Source: Angiostrongylus vasorum (taxonomy: Eukaryota > Nematoda > Chromadorea > Rhabditida > Metastrongylidae). From it: DNA of 64,000 nucleotides. Position 1 is the stretch's first letter; each line of letters begins with the position of its first letter. A program made the position numbers and the translations under genes. The notes beneath the pieces were generated by a model that did no database searches, had not been told where the DNA came from, and saw only the letters and a list, made by a program, of their open reading frames with translations. Shown piece by piece: positions 1 through 12,851 of the stretch. The DNA is taken from the NCBI GenBank assembly GCA_018806985.1, contig JADANN010000038.1:62001-126000 (forward strand). The letters run 5' to 3'.

Positions 1-424
1 GAGTTAAAAAGAAATGAAAACGGTACAGGTGATTGAGCTCTAGATGTAAGCTAGTATGAAGTGCTTTCGCCGACAATATTCATATTGCGAGAAATTAGTA
101 CGTCCATGCAACAAATAGAACGTAATACTCCTAGCATTATCTCTTCCACTTATTTGCAAAGTTATAAAGTTAACTAGCTAATTAGTCGTTTTAACCTGTA
201 AAGACCAACGTCGACAAAAACGAGTGGAAAGAAGAACTGTACTGGAAAACCGCTTACTTTATACGCGCTCAACATCATGATAATTTGAACGCCTAGTGCA
301 GAAATGTTTGATAAGAATCACTGCAGTCTCAATTTCTGCGTAAAAAGAAATAAAAAACAAAGAAAAGCAACCCGTTATAAAACAACGAAAACGATTCACA
401 GAAGAAAAATCGCTAAGAAAAGCA

Positions 425-3400
425 CTAGAAAGCACTAACCGTTTCCGACCGTATCTCATTTTTGATCGCTTCAATTCGCAGTCTTTTCTCGTCATTTTCG
501 CACAACTGAATCTGTTGCAATCCTTCGGTCTGACTCGTCCCACCCGCAATGAACGCCTGCAATCCGTCGATCATCGATGGCGCTTTCGAAAATAATGAAA
601 AAGTCGCAAATGTGGTGTGAGGGTCAGCAAACACTATGACCCACTTTAACAAAGAGTATGACCCACTTTCTCCTTCAGTGTCCCATCCTTTCCTGACTCC
701 ATGACCGAGGTCACATGACCTGAAATAAATTGAATACTTTCCACTACACTTAATAACAGATGATGCCACATCGTTAAAGGCGCCACTCAAAAAAAACGCA
801 CACTGAGCTACCACTCCATTGCTGTCTGTGTCACTGTGCTGGACAACTCATAATTACAGTAGCGCCGCGCATGTAAACGAGCAGCGGGCCAGCCCCATAC
901 CGCGCCCGCACGGCCTTGACGTTAATCAAATTTGCCATACGCGATAACACCTACCGTAACAGCCGGACGAAAGAAAAAAAAGCAAGCTGTGTGATAAAGT
1001 TCATCTCGACTGTAGCGCGGGTATCATATATAAATCACGAGAAAACTTGCATATGCTCACCACAGAATATGTTTACTTACCGACGAGGTAGTCCTGTTCT
1101 GTGAGTTGCTTTAGCATCGGCTGGGCGTCTCCAGAGTCGTCTACGTCAAAGGACTTTCCACAAAGTTCTTCCGCTAGGTGAACACGATCTTCTTCGTGCT
1201 TTACTCCAACCGAAATTCGTTTATTTCTACCGGCTTTATTCTTGGAAGTGGCCTAAAATCAACTATTGACCACCAAGATATCGGTGCAAAACGATGAAAT
1301 TTGCGCTATACATGATTCTTTTACATTTGCCGAGGTTACGAACATTGTGGCCGTAGATAAGCATTGTAAAGTCATTCGCGTCTCGCTCATTCGCTCTAGT
1401 CGTGATACTTTAGAACGGACAAAGTAACTGAATAATCCGCGTAAAACCACCTCGTAATATGAAATTCGAAACTTTGAATCAAACATCTACGTATAACGTT
1501 ATAACTTCCTACTGGAAATAATTGAAAACACGTAAGTACCCCGAGCTCATGAATCCCTCACTGTTCTGCTTCAACGTTTGCAATCGTAATATAGATTCAC
1601 CTGAATAAATTACGTCTCTAAATAAGCACTTTTTATTTCCACAATCGCTGATTCGTCACCACTGGAGAATCGAAAGCCTGGCGGCGCGATACGGAAGCAA
1701 TTAGCTAAACTCTTCGGTTAATGAGGTCAGGAGTTGGGTAGTGGAAAGCAATTTGTAGGTCGACGGACTTATGGCGAAGCGGTTTTTCAAGTGGTTCTTA
1801 AGAATCGAAATCCTCTTCGACTTTATCTCCTGCCCTTGAATAACTGCACCATAGTTCGCTCGTCGTTCTAAGCTTTTCACATTGGTCCATACCAAGCAAA
1901 AATCCACTCGAAGCTAATGCTTACGACTCTTAACTTTCGAGAGCTGGAAGTACCACGCAAATGTTGAATAAATCACAGTGATTTGCAACAAACAACGTGT
2001 TTTCGCGTTTTTTGTGATGTTACGCATAAAAAGAAACAACAACATAACTATTGCAAAGTAATGTACGTAAGTGACCAAAGTACCCTATTTACCACGGTTA
2101 TGGTTTAAGTAAGGTTACTGATAGCATTAAATAAAGTAAACAGATTTAACCATAGGGGTGGGCTTTGATACGGCGATTACTCCTACTGAGCTCACCCCTT
2201 GTGTTTTCCTGAGCTATGCTCCTACTCTGTCGATGCTATCAGAAAGTTGTTTGTACGCGAGTTTTGCTCAACTCTCAACATCCTTATGATTGCATTTACA
2301 CTATGCCTTGCAAAAAAAAAGCAAGTAGAAAACAAAAGTTGAAACAATAGGATTTAGACAGATTTACTTACTGATAATTTCAACTAATCAGCTAGGTAGT
2401 ACCTTGTGACTTACTTCGCAGCAAGACGCATCGTACATAACATGTATGCGCCAAACTACAGTGAGCTAAATTACAGTGTATTCTCAAGTCAAATGTAAAC
2501 AAAAATTCATTGGCTAACGTAGTGGACAACTTGAAAAGACCGAACTCTTCCCAATTTTCCAATAGGTAACATTTCACAAATTTGTAGCTTGAAACAACCA
2601 ACGCATTATTTTCAAAGCAATCTCGTCAAAAAAAAAGTAGGAGGACTACTAGGACGCTAATACTTTCTCCCATTATAATACTCCCCAGACCACCTAAAAC
2701 AATGGAGAGGACAATTGCTGGTGGTGAGGCATGGGGTACGGTAACCCGTACACAGGCTTAATGGACATATACGGCGTTTATAGTGATAGATGATTTGAAA
2801 AACGAAATCACTGTTCATAAGTAAAACTAAAGAGGATCGATCAGTGCAGTAAAGGATGTGATTCAAAAGAACATCAGTACACAATGAATCAATAAAATCC
2901 GAAAAGTTCATTGAAAAACTATTCCACATTTACTACGGTATTCAGCTCTACTAAGGGTAAAACACTCTACACTCATTAGCGACTACAGCCTAAAATTTTC
3001 GTAGAACGAACGAAGGCCGAAGTTAAAAACGCAACTCTTTGACCTTATAAACGTTACCAGAAAACATAGAAATGGCATAAGATGTGCAGAGAAACAAAAA
3101 AAAAAAAAAGACTTATATTATGATTTGCTATTGCAAAATGAGTGCTCGCATCCTCACTACTGCATCAATCCGATTTCCACACAAACCCACTAATATCAAC
3201 ACTAAGCAGCCTCAGTCAGCAATAACATTACTGCAAATGCTATTATAAGTGTCCTGAGCGGAGGAGCCCACATCATCTACACTTTAAGATAATATTATCA
3301 TCAATCATTCTAAAAGTGTCTTAGTAATCATGTATTAACTTAGAAGCAGATATCAATAACTCTTATGCAATCCGAAAGATCGACCTCTGGATGCACTTCA

Positions 3401-6400
3401 AGATTAATTAACTTTTATGACCTTACGAACTCTCCTGTGTTATCACGTATTTGTGAAATTCAACTAATGACGTTTCGGCTACACCGCCTTTTTCAGAACT
3501 GTATACTTTTTTTTCTACCTCCTAAGAGAGTTTCTCTCAGCTATTGAATTTCAAGAATACGCCTCGTTCCAACTCTAAGAAAGACAGTTGTCTGATGCAA
3601 TTGCAAATATACCATAAAGTTGGTATAGAAATGGCATAAATTTGAAGTACCGATGAGAATCAGACTACGTGCTACATTGTCGTAATCTTGGAGACCCTGC
3701 ACTACTGCTGCTCATGAATTGTTAACATACTGACTACAAAATAGAGACATCCGTCTAAGCAAGTTTAAAACTCGTTGCCTTAATACCACAATGTTCTTAA
3801 CAACATATGCATAAAATGAAGCATAATGCCTTCTCCTCCAAGCACATGTGTCAATAGCACGTAATTAGGGCAGGATAATTAGCGCGAGTGCGCGTATTAG
3901 CGCCCCCTCTAATAGTAGTTTGTAATGGTTATATCAGAACTGAGACAGAATCGAATGCGCATTCGATACTGGAAACCCATGGTACAGCTCTGCATAGGTC
4001 AATCCTATGCCCTTAGCAAACTACTTGAAACACTTGAGCTATTTCAGACTTAAGCAGGTTAATGTTTTGTTGAATCGTTTGGAAACGAAATTTTACATTT
4101 TCATGTTACAGGTATCAGACTGGACATCTCAATATTGTGTATTCACAGATTGCTTTGTATAGATAAAAATACTTTTTCGACAACAGCGATACTCTCAGGT
4201 CATCATATATTAGCAAAGTTCGGTGGCTGTTTAAAATTGCAAGCACTAGAAGCGCTAGGTACACTACCTTTATTTCTGACAGCTCTGCTGGTGTGGAAGT
4301 GTCATCGGAACGAGGTTCTTCACGCTCTGACGGCAAGTCAGCATCTGACCTTTCTCCCGAAACGATACTCTGATCAAAGTCCGATTCCTTGCTCTCTTTA
4401 GCTTGCGTTGACGTCGATGGCGATTCTATCTCGTCATCTGTAAACATCACTGTGATAGGTGGTGAAACAACAGGAAATGTTAATATTTATTGATGTCTAA
4501 TACATGGGTTTCGTGAAATGTAACAAACCACTAGCTTTAAATCCGAATCCATTTCCTGTAAATCCACCCTGGTAACGAGTATATGCAAACATGCTAAACG
4601 TACGCCATAAACTTTATCATATAAACTTACGATGATAGCGCACGCCTTCCCTGGAGACTCTTTCTAAACGATACCCATTAAAGTGGTACGAAAATGATAT
4701 GAGAAGGGAAAAGGTAACGTCAAAAACACTGGGAACCTCACAATAGGCGTTTATCCAAAATAAAAAAGAAAAAAATAAAAATCAAAACTTGAAAAGAAAA
4801 TGAAACTACGCACCATGGTCACTGCTTTCACTACTTTCATCGCAAATGTCACCACCAGCTAATCGGCGCGGCCTTTTTGTTGGTGGTGTGGTGGTGTCAG
4901 ACTTTTTTCCCACACTTCCACTTGAACTTCTCTTCTTATTTTTCTGCTTGTGCTTTTGAAATTCATCAAACAGACGGTCATCCAGTACATTCTCACGAGG
5001 TTCCCAAGTGTTGTGCCTGCAAAACAGCCGCGTTGTAATGCAATACACTACGGCGACCTTCGCCCTGCCTTCTTCACGACGAATACAATGTGCAGCCAAT
5101 CCTGGAAATTCTGCAGATCACGGAAGCGGAATTGAAAATTCAGTGCTATTTTTTGAGAGAAAAACTTATAAAGATGAAGACATAAATGGCCAGAGAGAAA
5201 GAGACGAAGGAAGAAACGGGGAGAGAAAAAGCCTTGTCAGCCACCAGTACTTGTTCTGCCAATCACGAATACGCTGTGAAAAACAGATATATAGCAATTG
5301 AGAACGGCTAAACAGTTTAAGGTTCCAGTTATTCAGTGGACCAACACCAAGATTTTGATCCATTACGCTACGAAATAAGCACGAAGTACAGCAGGCAAAA
5401 CGAGAACTCCATATTTTCTTAAAATCAAAACTGTTCACGGGTCAACTCTAAACGTCAAACGATGGTCCCTATGAATTTCTTTCTGAACAACACTCTTTGA
5501 TTAGTTCCCTACCTTGTTGACAATTTTTGACACACAGTTTCAGCAAATCACAGGAAATATACCAGTTAACGTAAGGAGAACATAACGTTGGAGACGAAAG
5601 AAAGCTGTATGTGACGTGATTGTCTAGATATTACGATAATCACTCAATTTATCTACGGTCAAGATGCTATCTAAATGAGGCAACTGCAGTAAGAAAAAGA
5701 TAACGATCACGGGCTAACAATAGCAAACAACCTCTTTCAAAAAGTTGAAAATATTCGATGAACAAATAAAAGCACCAGAGATCATGCCAATGAAGATGAA
5801 ACTTCTTTTCTTCTTTGAATAACCAATGATAAGAATGGGAATGCGCAAAAATCTTATGTTAAACTAAGAATGGCCATATTAAGCACGATGACATTTTCAA
5901 GGATATTACGCTCCGATTAGGCAGTTCAGCAGCTTGTAAGGATTAGGGTAGCTAAAACGGTCACGAATAGAACACAATTCATGTAAGACATTACTTACAC
6001 ACTTTTTTATAGTACACATACATATACGAGAGCTACATAGTGTACTATCCGACAAATGAACAATAAGGAACTGCCTTCTGTACCACTACAAGAATTTGCA
6101 CTGGACCTCTGATGAAGGAGCTACACACACTTCGTCAGAAGGTCGAAGAGATGTGACATGGATCTAGAAACAACATGATGCGATCAATTGCGATCGATCA
6201 ACGATATATGGCCACGAGTCCCAATGTATTGCTTTGTTTGAGTTAGCCATCGGCTGGACTCTTAGAAGAATAAACAGAGAGGTTCGCGCACAAATACGCT
6301 CTCCTGTTGACCACTGAATGCCAAGAAATCCAGCGAGTCCTGCCCAGGTACTAACATCATAATGCGTCGACTTTTTCCAAACCTCGAGAAGATTACTGCC

Positions 6401-8729
6401 GATCATTACAGAAATGTCTTTTCGATAACAATTCACTGCTATCAAAATTGTGCAAAACAGAAAAAAAAACATTAAACAAAAAACGAATACAAGCCTGTTG
6501 AAAAAGAATCAACTCACTTGTTCCCCCAACCTTTCCATTTGACGAGATATTCGGTTTTTCCCTAAAATGTGATACAATTAGCGAAGTGATTATGATTACA
6601 ACTAGTATAAATCAAACTGAAATCCCAGAATCAGGCGTGTTTACACTTCCTAATAGTATCTGCAAGGGATATACTGTATACATTTTCAAAAGAACACCTT
6701 GTTTAGTTCCACTATGTGAAATAACGTCAGTACTTCAAAGATCGAGTTTCCTTTAACTTCGGTATAAGTAGTCAACGTGTACTTTTCCACTGATAAGCTA
6801 ATACGAGATTGATAAAGTCCTATTCGGCTAACGTTTCGACGTCTTCGCATTCCTCAAAACCGGTAATCTAAGTCGATTTCCAAAGTCGTTTGTCTTCTCG
6901 ATCTAGGGTCTTCGTCGTCGAATCGAGTCGGATCATCCTCGGTGAAGCACCGCTCAAATAAGGGAGGCTAACCCGGCGGTGCTCTTTCATACAGGACGGT
7001 TGTTGTTGATAGTAGTGATTTTCAGCTGATAATAACTTGTTTTCCTCCGAACAATCCATCCTGCAGAACCCACTGAAGGATATTCGACTCGATGCGACGA
7101 CGAAAACACTAAATCGAGAAGAAAACAACTGTGGACCATCTTCTCGGACCTCGGCTCTGAGGATGACGAAGGCGTCGGAACGTTAGCCGAACATACATCT
7201 ACACCAACCTCGTAATAGGCCATCAATGAAAGAATACATGCCAATGAGTACATTCGAGTAATGCGAAAATACTGTAATACGACGGCAAAGTGGAAGTTTT
7301 TACCAGAGTCGCCTACTCTTCCCAAATACAAGAAATTGAAGGGCATCTGATAAGGCAATACTTCATTTTGAAGCAAAGATGATATGTGCAGAAAGATGAC
7401 GACGAGGTTTAAATTTGCTCTTACACAACAAGACAGCGTAACACTGGAATCGATCGGTTTTCACTAGGACAAAATTGCAACGTGGAAGTCAAATAAGCAA
7501 CATCTCACAAAAATGACATTGTGTCCCACTTGGGAACTAGCCGAATCTCATAAAAAATGACGTGAAATCAGATTTCCGCAGTTGCGCACAAGTGTAGAGA
7601 AACCGATCGATAATTGCTGCTGAAACCTGCGCTATTGACAAGCGTGGGAACACCGAATCAGTCATTTAGACTGACTTGAAACAGGATAAAAATATGGAAC
7701 TATTTCAGATCATTGTAACACAAGTGCCAAAATTGAGTGTGAAGGATGGAAACCGTGAAAAAGAGGTGATGGTGAATACTCCACAGTGATACCTTTCATT
7801 ATGATTTTGAGCTTAATAAATTGTGATGTAAAACTCTACGTTGCCCGACCACGTTGCAATTTCTGATTCTCTGAAGGGTCAGAAACATAAACAGAAAGAT
7901 GAAGAGGAAGAAGAGAAGAGATATGGTGAGAAGCTAAGAGGGTTACACTCTGAAACCACAACAAGATCATCGAACCAGTCATTCCCATTAGAAAATTTGA
8001 TCAATCAATAAAGGTATCCACTTCTAACGTTTGTATGGTGACCTTGCTCGGTCATTCTGTTATTGATCGATTACTGTTAAACGATACATCGCCTTTTATC
8101 CCGTAGTTCGGAACGGATCCGAAACCAGAAGACACTAAAGGCCGAATGTTATTGGAGCGATAAGGCAATCAGAGACCTCGCATTAAGTAAATAGGTCATT
8201 CTGATAAGATGGAAGTTCTCAACTGTTAAAAAGCTTCTCATTAGAAGAAATGACAATCTGAAAGGATGTTGGTCCGTTCCTAGTTCTTTACGCATAAATT
8301 TCAGTGCAAACCTACATATCGATTTGGTGCTTTAATTCACTAAGTTTGAAAAAATAAATTCAGGACGTATAAAGTACTTTCAGAAGAGCAGTAATGAACA
8401 GTACCAAGCAGTACCAAACGTTATCCATTAAAAACGACCATATACGAGAAATGTCGAGTCAATTTAAGCACGCAGACAGAAATGCTAGGCTTCTTAACAG
8501 ACCTGTATTCTGTAGGACGAGGAAATTCTAATGTAAAAAAGAATAAGAACGACAACAAGTCAAGCGGAGCCAATTCTCAAACTTTTTATCGCTCAAATGC
8601 CGACTGTAGCGCCGAAACTTTGTTTAATCGGAGATAATTTGAGGGACCAAGCGTAAATGTTGGTACCTTACGTTTACGTTCCTTCAGCAGCGCTTCGACG
8701 GCAAACACGTTACCCTCAAGCGGTTCCAT
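425..8729 (-). CDS. cec-1: Polycomb/CBX-like chromodomain protein (CEC-1-like), 6 exons, about 273 aa
   Basis: Exons in transcript order are 8729-8667, 6561-6518, 5016-4814, 4449-4268, 1252-1081 and 582-425. All phases close and the total is 822 nt. Residues 8-58 form a chromodomain split over three exons. It begins VFAVEALLKERKRK, continues GKTEYLVKWKGWGNK and ends HNTWEPRENVLDDRLF. The likely methyl-lysine cage is Phe9, Trp30 and Trp33, as in CBX/Polycomb proteins, which read methylated histone H3. A basic nuclear-localisation-like stretch (TKRPRR, residues 82-87) leads into RLAGGD and an acidic Ser/Glu tail. From memory, C. elegans CEC-1 has the same RLAGGD segment after its chromodomain, hence the symbol. 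The rest is acidic and low in complexity. The start is the first ATG directly before the chromodomain and lies in a GC-rich stretch. The stop at 425 overlaps a good donor (ACG|GTTAGT, 440/439), and I found no AATAAA to its left, so the gene could continue off the window. Confidence 0.85.
6745..7235. mobile_element. Nested fold-back (MITE-like) element
   Basis: The left part contains GGCTAACGTTTCGACGTCTTCG and the right part its inverted, diverged partner (GAAGGCGTCGGAACGTTAGCC). Inside lies a second inverted pair around TTCTCGATCTAGGGT / AAATCGAGAAGAAAAC. The whole 490-bp unit can fold back on itself. It lies in intron 1 of the chromodomain gene. Confidence 0.7.
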
Positions 8730-9340
8730 GGAGTTCGGCGTCAGTGTTGCAACACAGGTGGCGATAGCGGACGCTATGAGCGGAACACGCAATGCCGCTG
8801 ACGCGGACGGGAGGACGTACGGACGGACAGACGCGGCGCCCGCGCCGCGGCAGCCGCGCGGCCTTCGCCCACTGGCACTCTGCGTCTCTGCGCCGTCCGC
8901 GTACGGGCGCCGCTCTTCCGGCCTCTCTCTGCCGCTGCGCCGCCTTCCCATGTCTCTACCGTGCGTAATAATTTATGATCATAAATACGTTAGGTTCGTC
9001 TTGTGGCGACCAATGTGGGCAGTTCTACGTGTCATTATAGTCGTCGGACTAACATATTGGGCTGAACATGCCCTAGCAGTGCCAGTTCTCTATGAGTAGC
9101 ATTCACTTCATGGGAAGTGCGCTTGTGAATGGCTTAGATTCTGTCATCTTCTATCCGGTCGTAAGGGTGGTTCTTATCATGTGCTGGGAGACGGTGGTGA
9201 TGTGTCTTAGCAATAGATGCGTGGTATCGATGTGCTATTATCGACCCGCATCGTGGTTAGTGTACACGCGACACCCGAATCGAATATACATCGAGTGGGG
9301 AGAAAATTCGGGTCGCCTCGTTGACAAGGGCGCATTCTGA

Positions 9341-9372
<32 letters not shown>

Positions 9373-12300
9373 TCGTCGTAGTCATGCTGAACGAACGACA
9401 CGCACGATTCGCATCGACTGAAGAATTCGGACGGAGGTCAAAATGTTTAATCGATTTAACGAATCTATATTGGTAGATTATTCCCGTAGTGTTAGCGAAA
9501 ATCAGCATTGTTCTTCGCTTTTGCCCTTTACTAGTCAAGCTGTCAACTTCTCTCTGACAAAACAAAGACTGTTCCAGTGCACTCTGATGACAATTTTAAC
9601 GGACCACTTCAACTGTGTTTCTCGTATCAGAGCTGTGATCGAAATGGTGCTGATTTTGTGCTAGTTGGTGCAAATTAATGCATGGGACCGTACTGATGGG
9701 TTTCGTTCGACATTACCTGAGGAATGATAACTATTTCCTTATCATCATTCTCGCTTGGAACTACTTCTATGGCATGGTTCGGATCTGATAGATTTCCTCG
9801 TTTTAGTAAGAATCCAGAAGTTTTTTTTGCAATTCCAGGGAGATATCGATTTAGGCAGATCGCCAATTAGTGCCTGTCAGCTCATCAACTTTACAAGCGT
9901 TCATTGCTTCTATCCGTATAGGTCTTTTCCTTCTCACTCCTAAGGAGGACCCTTGAGAGAATCCATTCGTCGTACGATTGGCTGGTTTGTACACGCGGAT
10001 GGAAGGCATGCTGTGGACGAACGCTCGCTCGTTTCGTCACGCTATAAGATCAAATGGGCAACAAGCGTAGTTCCCATTTGGGATGGGATGCTGACGAAAA
10101 AGTGCAGACTAGATGAATATACAACTAACTAACATCGATGTTACTGGTAAGTGACCGTATCCTTCCGGCATCGTCATGTCGTCATCACCCCATCCCGTCA
10201 GCGCGGTGTGGGAACGAACTAGATGATCGCCCAGATTCACTCTCATTACGATACGACGACCTGTTCGATTACCGTACCCCACCAGGGATGCGGCTGCGGC
10301 GGCACTGGCGGCTGGGCGACGACGGCCGCGAATCATCGTTATCTTATTTACGGAGTATGGGGCGCGTCCGGCTTGTGTTTGAACATCTCTCATCGCCCCA
10401 TCCTTTCTAAATCTACTGCTTCTTAACACACAACTTTTGCATTATCGATTCACAAACTACCGTTATACGACAAAACAAGTGAACGTTACCGTTTTGAAGC
10501 AAAGTGTTCGATCAATCTCCCTAACGGACAACACTGTTCTATTCATAGGAGCACGCGGGACACACATCGGGCCGAAATTCGGCTTATGAATACAGCCGGA
10601 GCGCGGCTGCAAAGAATGCTGATTGATTGGCAGCAGAAATTCCCCCGAGCCGTGCGTGGCGGACGGGTGACTCGTCCTCATACGGCTAGTGAACACACTC
10701 GTTGCAGGAGGGCGCCCGACGACGAGGAAACCGCTCGCTACAGTAGGAAGGACGTCTGGTAGTGGGCGTGGCAGTGCGGTCGGCTGTTGATTGGTTTCTG
10801 TGGAACAGCAGACGGAGAGAGTTGGCGGAGAGCACACGTCGACCGAGACGGCATGAGACACGGGGGTGCAGCGTGCGAGCGGACGCGACGCGGCCCACAT
10901 ACTGTGGCTACCTGGTCGGGTGCGCCCGTCTTCACCGTTCTCTCCCTCTCAGCATTTACCATGTAGAGATTCCCTTACCGCATCATTTTAACGTGTCGAA
11001 TTCATCAGTGATCATTCACTTTTCTGTTATTCATGTTATTTGTTCTAAAGTTATGATAATTCGCTCTCCTGGAAAACTAGCCAATGACCACGGGCCCAGT
11101 GGGCGGGGGACAGCGGTTCCCCGCCTACATGTCTTTCATCGTCTTCCTGATTACGTTCTTCTCCGCGCTCCGACGGCCGGGTTGCTCTTAGAGACTATCG
11201 ATCTGCAGTACAGTAGACCATAATGTTCTCATTTCGTCCGTACCTTTTTTTCATCAAGTGTAGTATTTCTGATCTGATTGAGCACCTCACTGTCACTATA
11301 GGAGTGTAGGATTTGATCTCTCATGGTATTGGTTGATTCGTCACAGTGTTGATGTTCACGCATTCAGTACTTGTGACAGAATCTGCGTCGTTATTTTTTG
11401 TACCTAATGTTGTTATAAGAGGGCTGAATTTACAACGCTTCTTTGTGGCTGGCCATTTTGTTAATGAAAGCTCTGCTCCGCTCTCCGCGCCTTTGTTCGC
11501 GTGTTGCTCAGTGCAGCGTGCGATTTGCGACTACTGTAAACATTCCGATTACTCATATATTTGAACAGCTAACTGTTTTAGGTACTATAGAGACATCTGT
11601 ATCAAGCTCTGACCTTGGCCAGGTGGTGTTCTACGTTCTTCCAGAATCCATGATTTAGTGGTGAGTGGAGATTTTCAGCAATTCAGCAACAACACATGCA
11701 GCTGACACTGTTTAACTACTCTCACATGAGCACATTAGCATTACATCGTACGCTTCTTGCGCTAATGCGAGTTATCCGGCCATTTGTTGAGCCATTGAAA
11801 TCGACTAAGAGGCTTTCTTTTTGTCACAAGCAACGGCCGTAGTCCCGACGTTATCTGTGATTAGTGGCCTATCTCACCATCACTCGGCATTTGCAACCGA
11901 TGGTGATAAGGTTGGCTAATGTAGGAAGTGGGGCACGTGTAGCGCAATAGTTAGAGGTGCTGCTCCAGTACATACGTGGTGTATGGTTCGACCCCGTGTA
12001 TCGGACTCGACATACCATTCTTGGTTCGACCCCATGTGACGGAGTCGACATACCATTCTTCTGAGTTGGGCAATTTGGTGCCACTTTCATCCGGAAATTG
12101 TATAGTGCAGATATGCATTGAGTCGCCTCTAACCATGCTAGGTGTTGTTGAATCCATTCCGTGTCGCCTGAGGATTGATGGACCTCGAACGCTTTATCTT
12201 TTCATTTCGTTATGGATTGGTTATCGAAAGTGCGAAATGTCGGTTTCAAACGTTTCCAACTGAATGCAGATTTTTGTTGCAGTAACTTTGTGGACAACGC

Positions 12301-12847
12301 GTTTAGTGCAATGGTTATAGACGCTAGAAGTGCGTGCCCTGCAGTGTGCACTGGATCGGTCCCTGGTTCGATCCCGCACCCCGGACAAACCATGCCTTCT
12401 ATCGCTCCATAGCCAACAAATTGCTGCCAGACCTGTTAAAAACACTGAATAAAACTTTCATGTATGCTAATCAAGGAAGATCTCCACTTAAAAACACTGA
12501 CTTGATACATCGGTGAGCCACCGCAAGTTATCAAGTTATTTTATGGACCAGTTGTGCACTCAGTCGTCCCTTACGATGCTTGACGATTTCGAACGCATAG
12601 TTATCGCTTAATGATCATTGATCAAATCCTAAAGCTTTAAAACCCTTTAATATAGGAAGTATTATGGATGAGTGGCAACTTGATAACTGGTTTACTAGAT
12701 TGCCGTCTTTCACTGCCATGTCGTAAATATGAATGAAATTGTTGAAATCCATGATTACTGACGTCATAACTTTACTCGTTAACGTGTAATAATTACGTAG
12801 GTTATTCTGGAAAGTGAACTATATGCACTGAAATGTTCCCATTACAG
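8730..12847. other. Intergenic region between two divergent chromatin genes
   Basis: No coding exon could be supported on either strand. It holds a GC-rich stretch next to the chromodomain gene start (about 8760-8955), a (GTC)n microsatellite near 9345-9380, and a second GC-rich stretch (about 10540-10930) containing a CCAAT-type motif on the minus strand (ATTGG near 10790). Two degenerate tRNA-headed SINE-like copies lie at about 11935-12200 and 12300-12440. The open frames here are short and look like products of GC-rich or repeat sequence. The two GC-rich stretches are the best promoter candidates for the divergent genes, by inference only. Confidence 0.5.
11935..12440 (+). mobile_element. 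Two degenerate tRNA-headed SINE-like copies, family A
   Basis: The first (11935-12200) has a TGTAGCGCAATAGTTAGAGG head and GGTTCGACCCC box, then a short internal duplication of the phrase TCGACATACCATTCTT. It ends near GATTGATGGACCTCGAACGC. The second (12300-12440) repeats the head with GGTTCGATCCCGC. Both are diverged from the family A copies further right. Confidence 0.6.
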
Positions 12848-12848
12848 G
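12846..12848 (+). promoter_or_regulatory. Probable spliced-leader trans-splice acceptor of the PCGF gene
   Basis: The sequence CCCATTACAG ends at 12847, four bases before the ATG at 12852. A 3' splice consensus this close to the start codon, with no upstream exon needed for coding, is the usual look of a nematode spliced-leader site. A non-coding 5' exon is the alternative. Confidence 0.5.
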
Positions 12849-12851
12849 AAT

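Noticed and set aside
8586..8951. Longer N terminus for the chromodomain protein upstream of 8729
   Set aside because: The extra residues (Arg/Ala/Pro-rich) come from a GC-rich stretch, while the ATG at 8729 starts just before the conserved domain, as in CBX proteins.
9207..9401. Minus-strand frame with a run of aspartates
   Set aside because: The run is the translation of the (GTC)n microsatellite at about 9345-9380, and no splice or start context supports a gene.
10109..11223. Several overlapping frames of 60-150 codons on both strands
   Set aside because: They arise from GC-rich sequence with few stops; no splice-consistent protein and no recognisable family.
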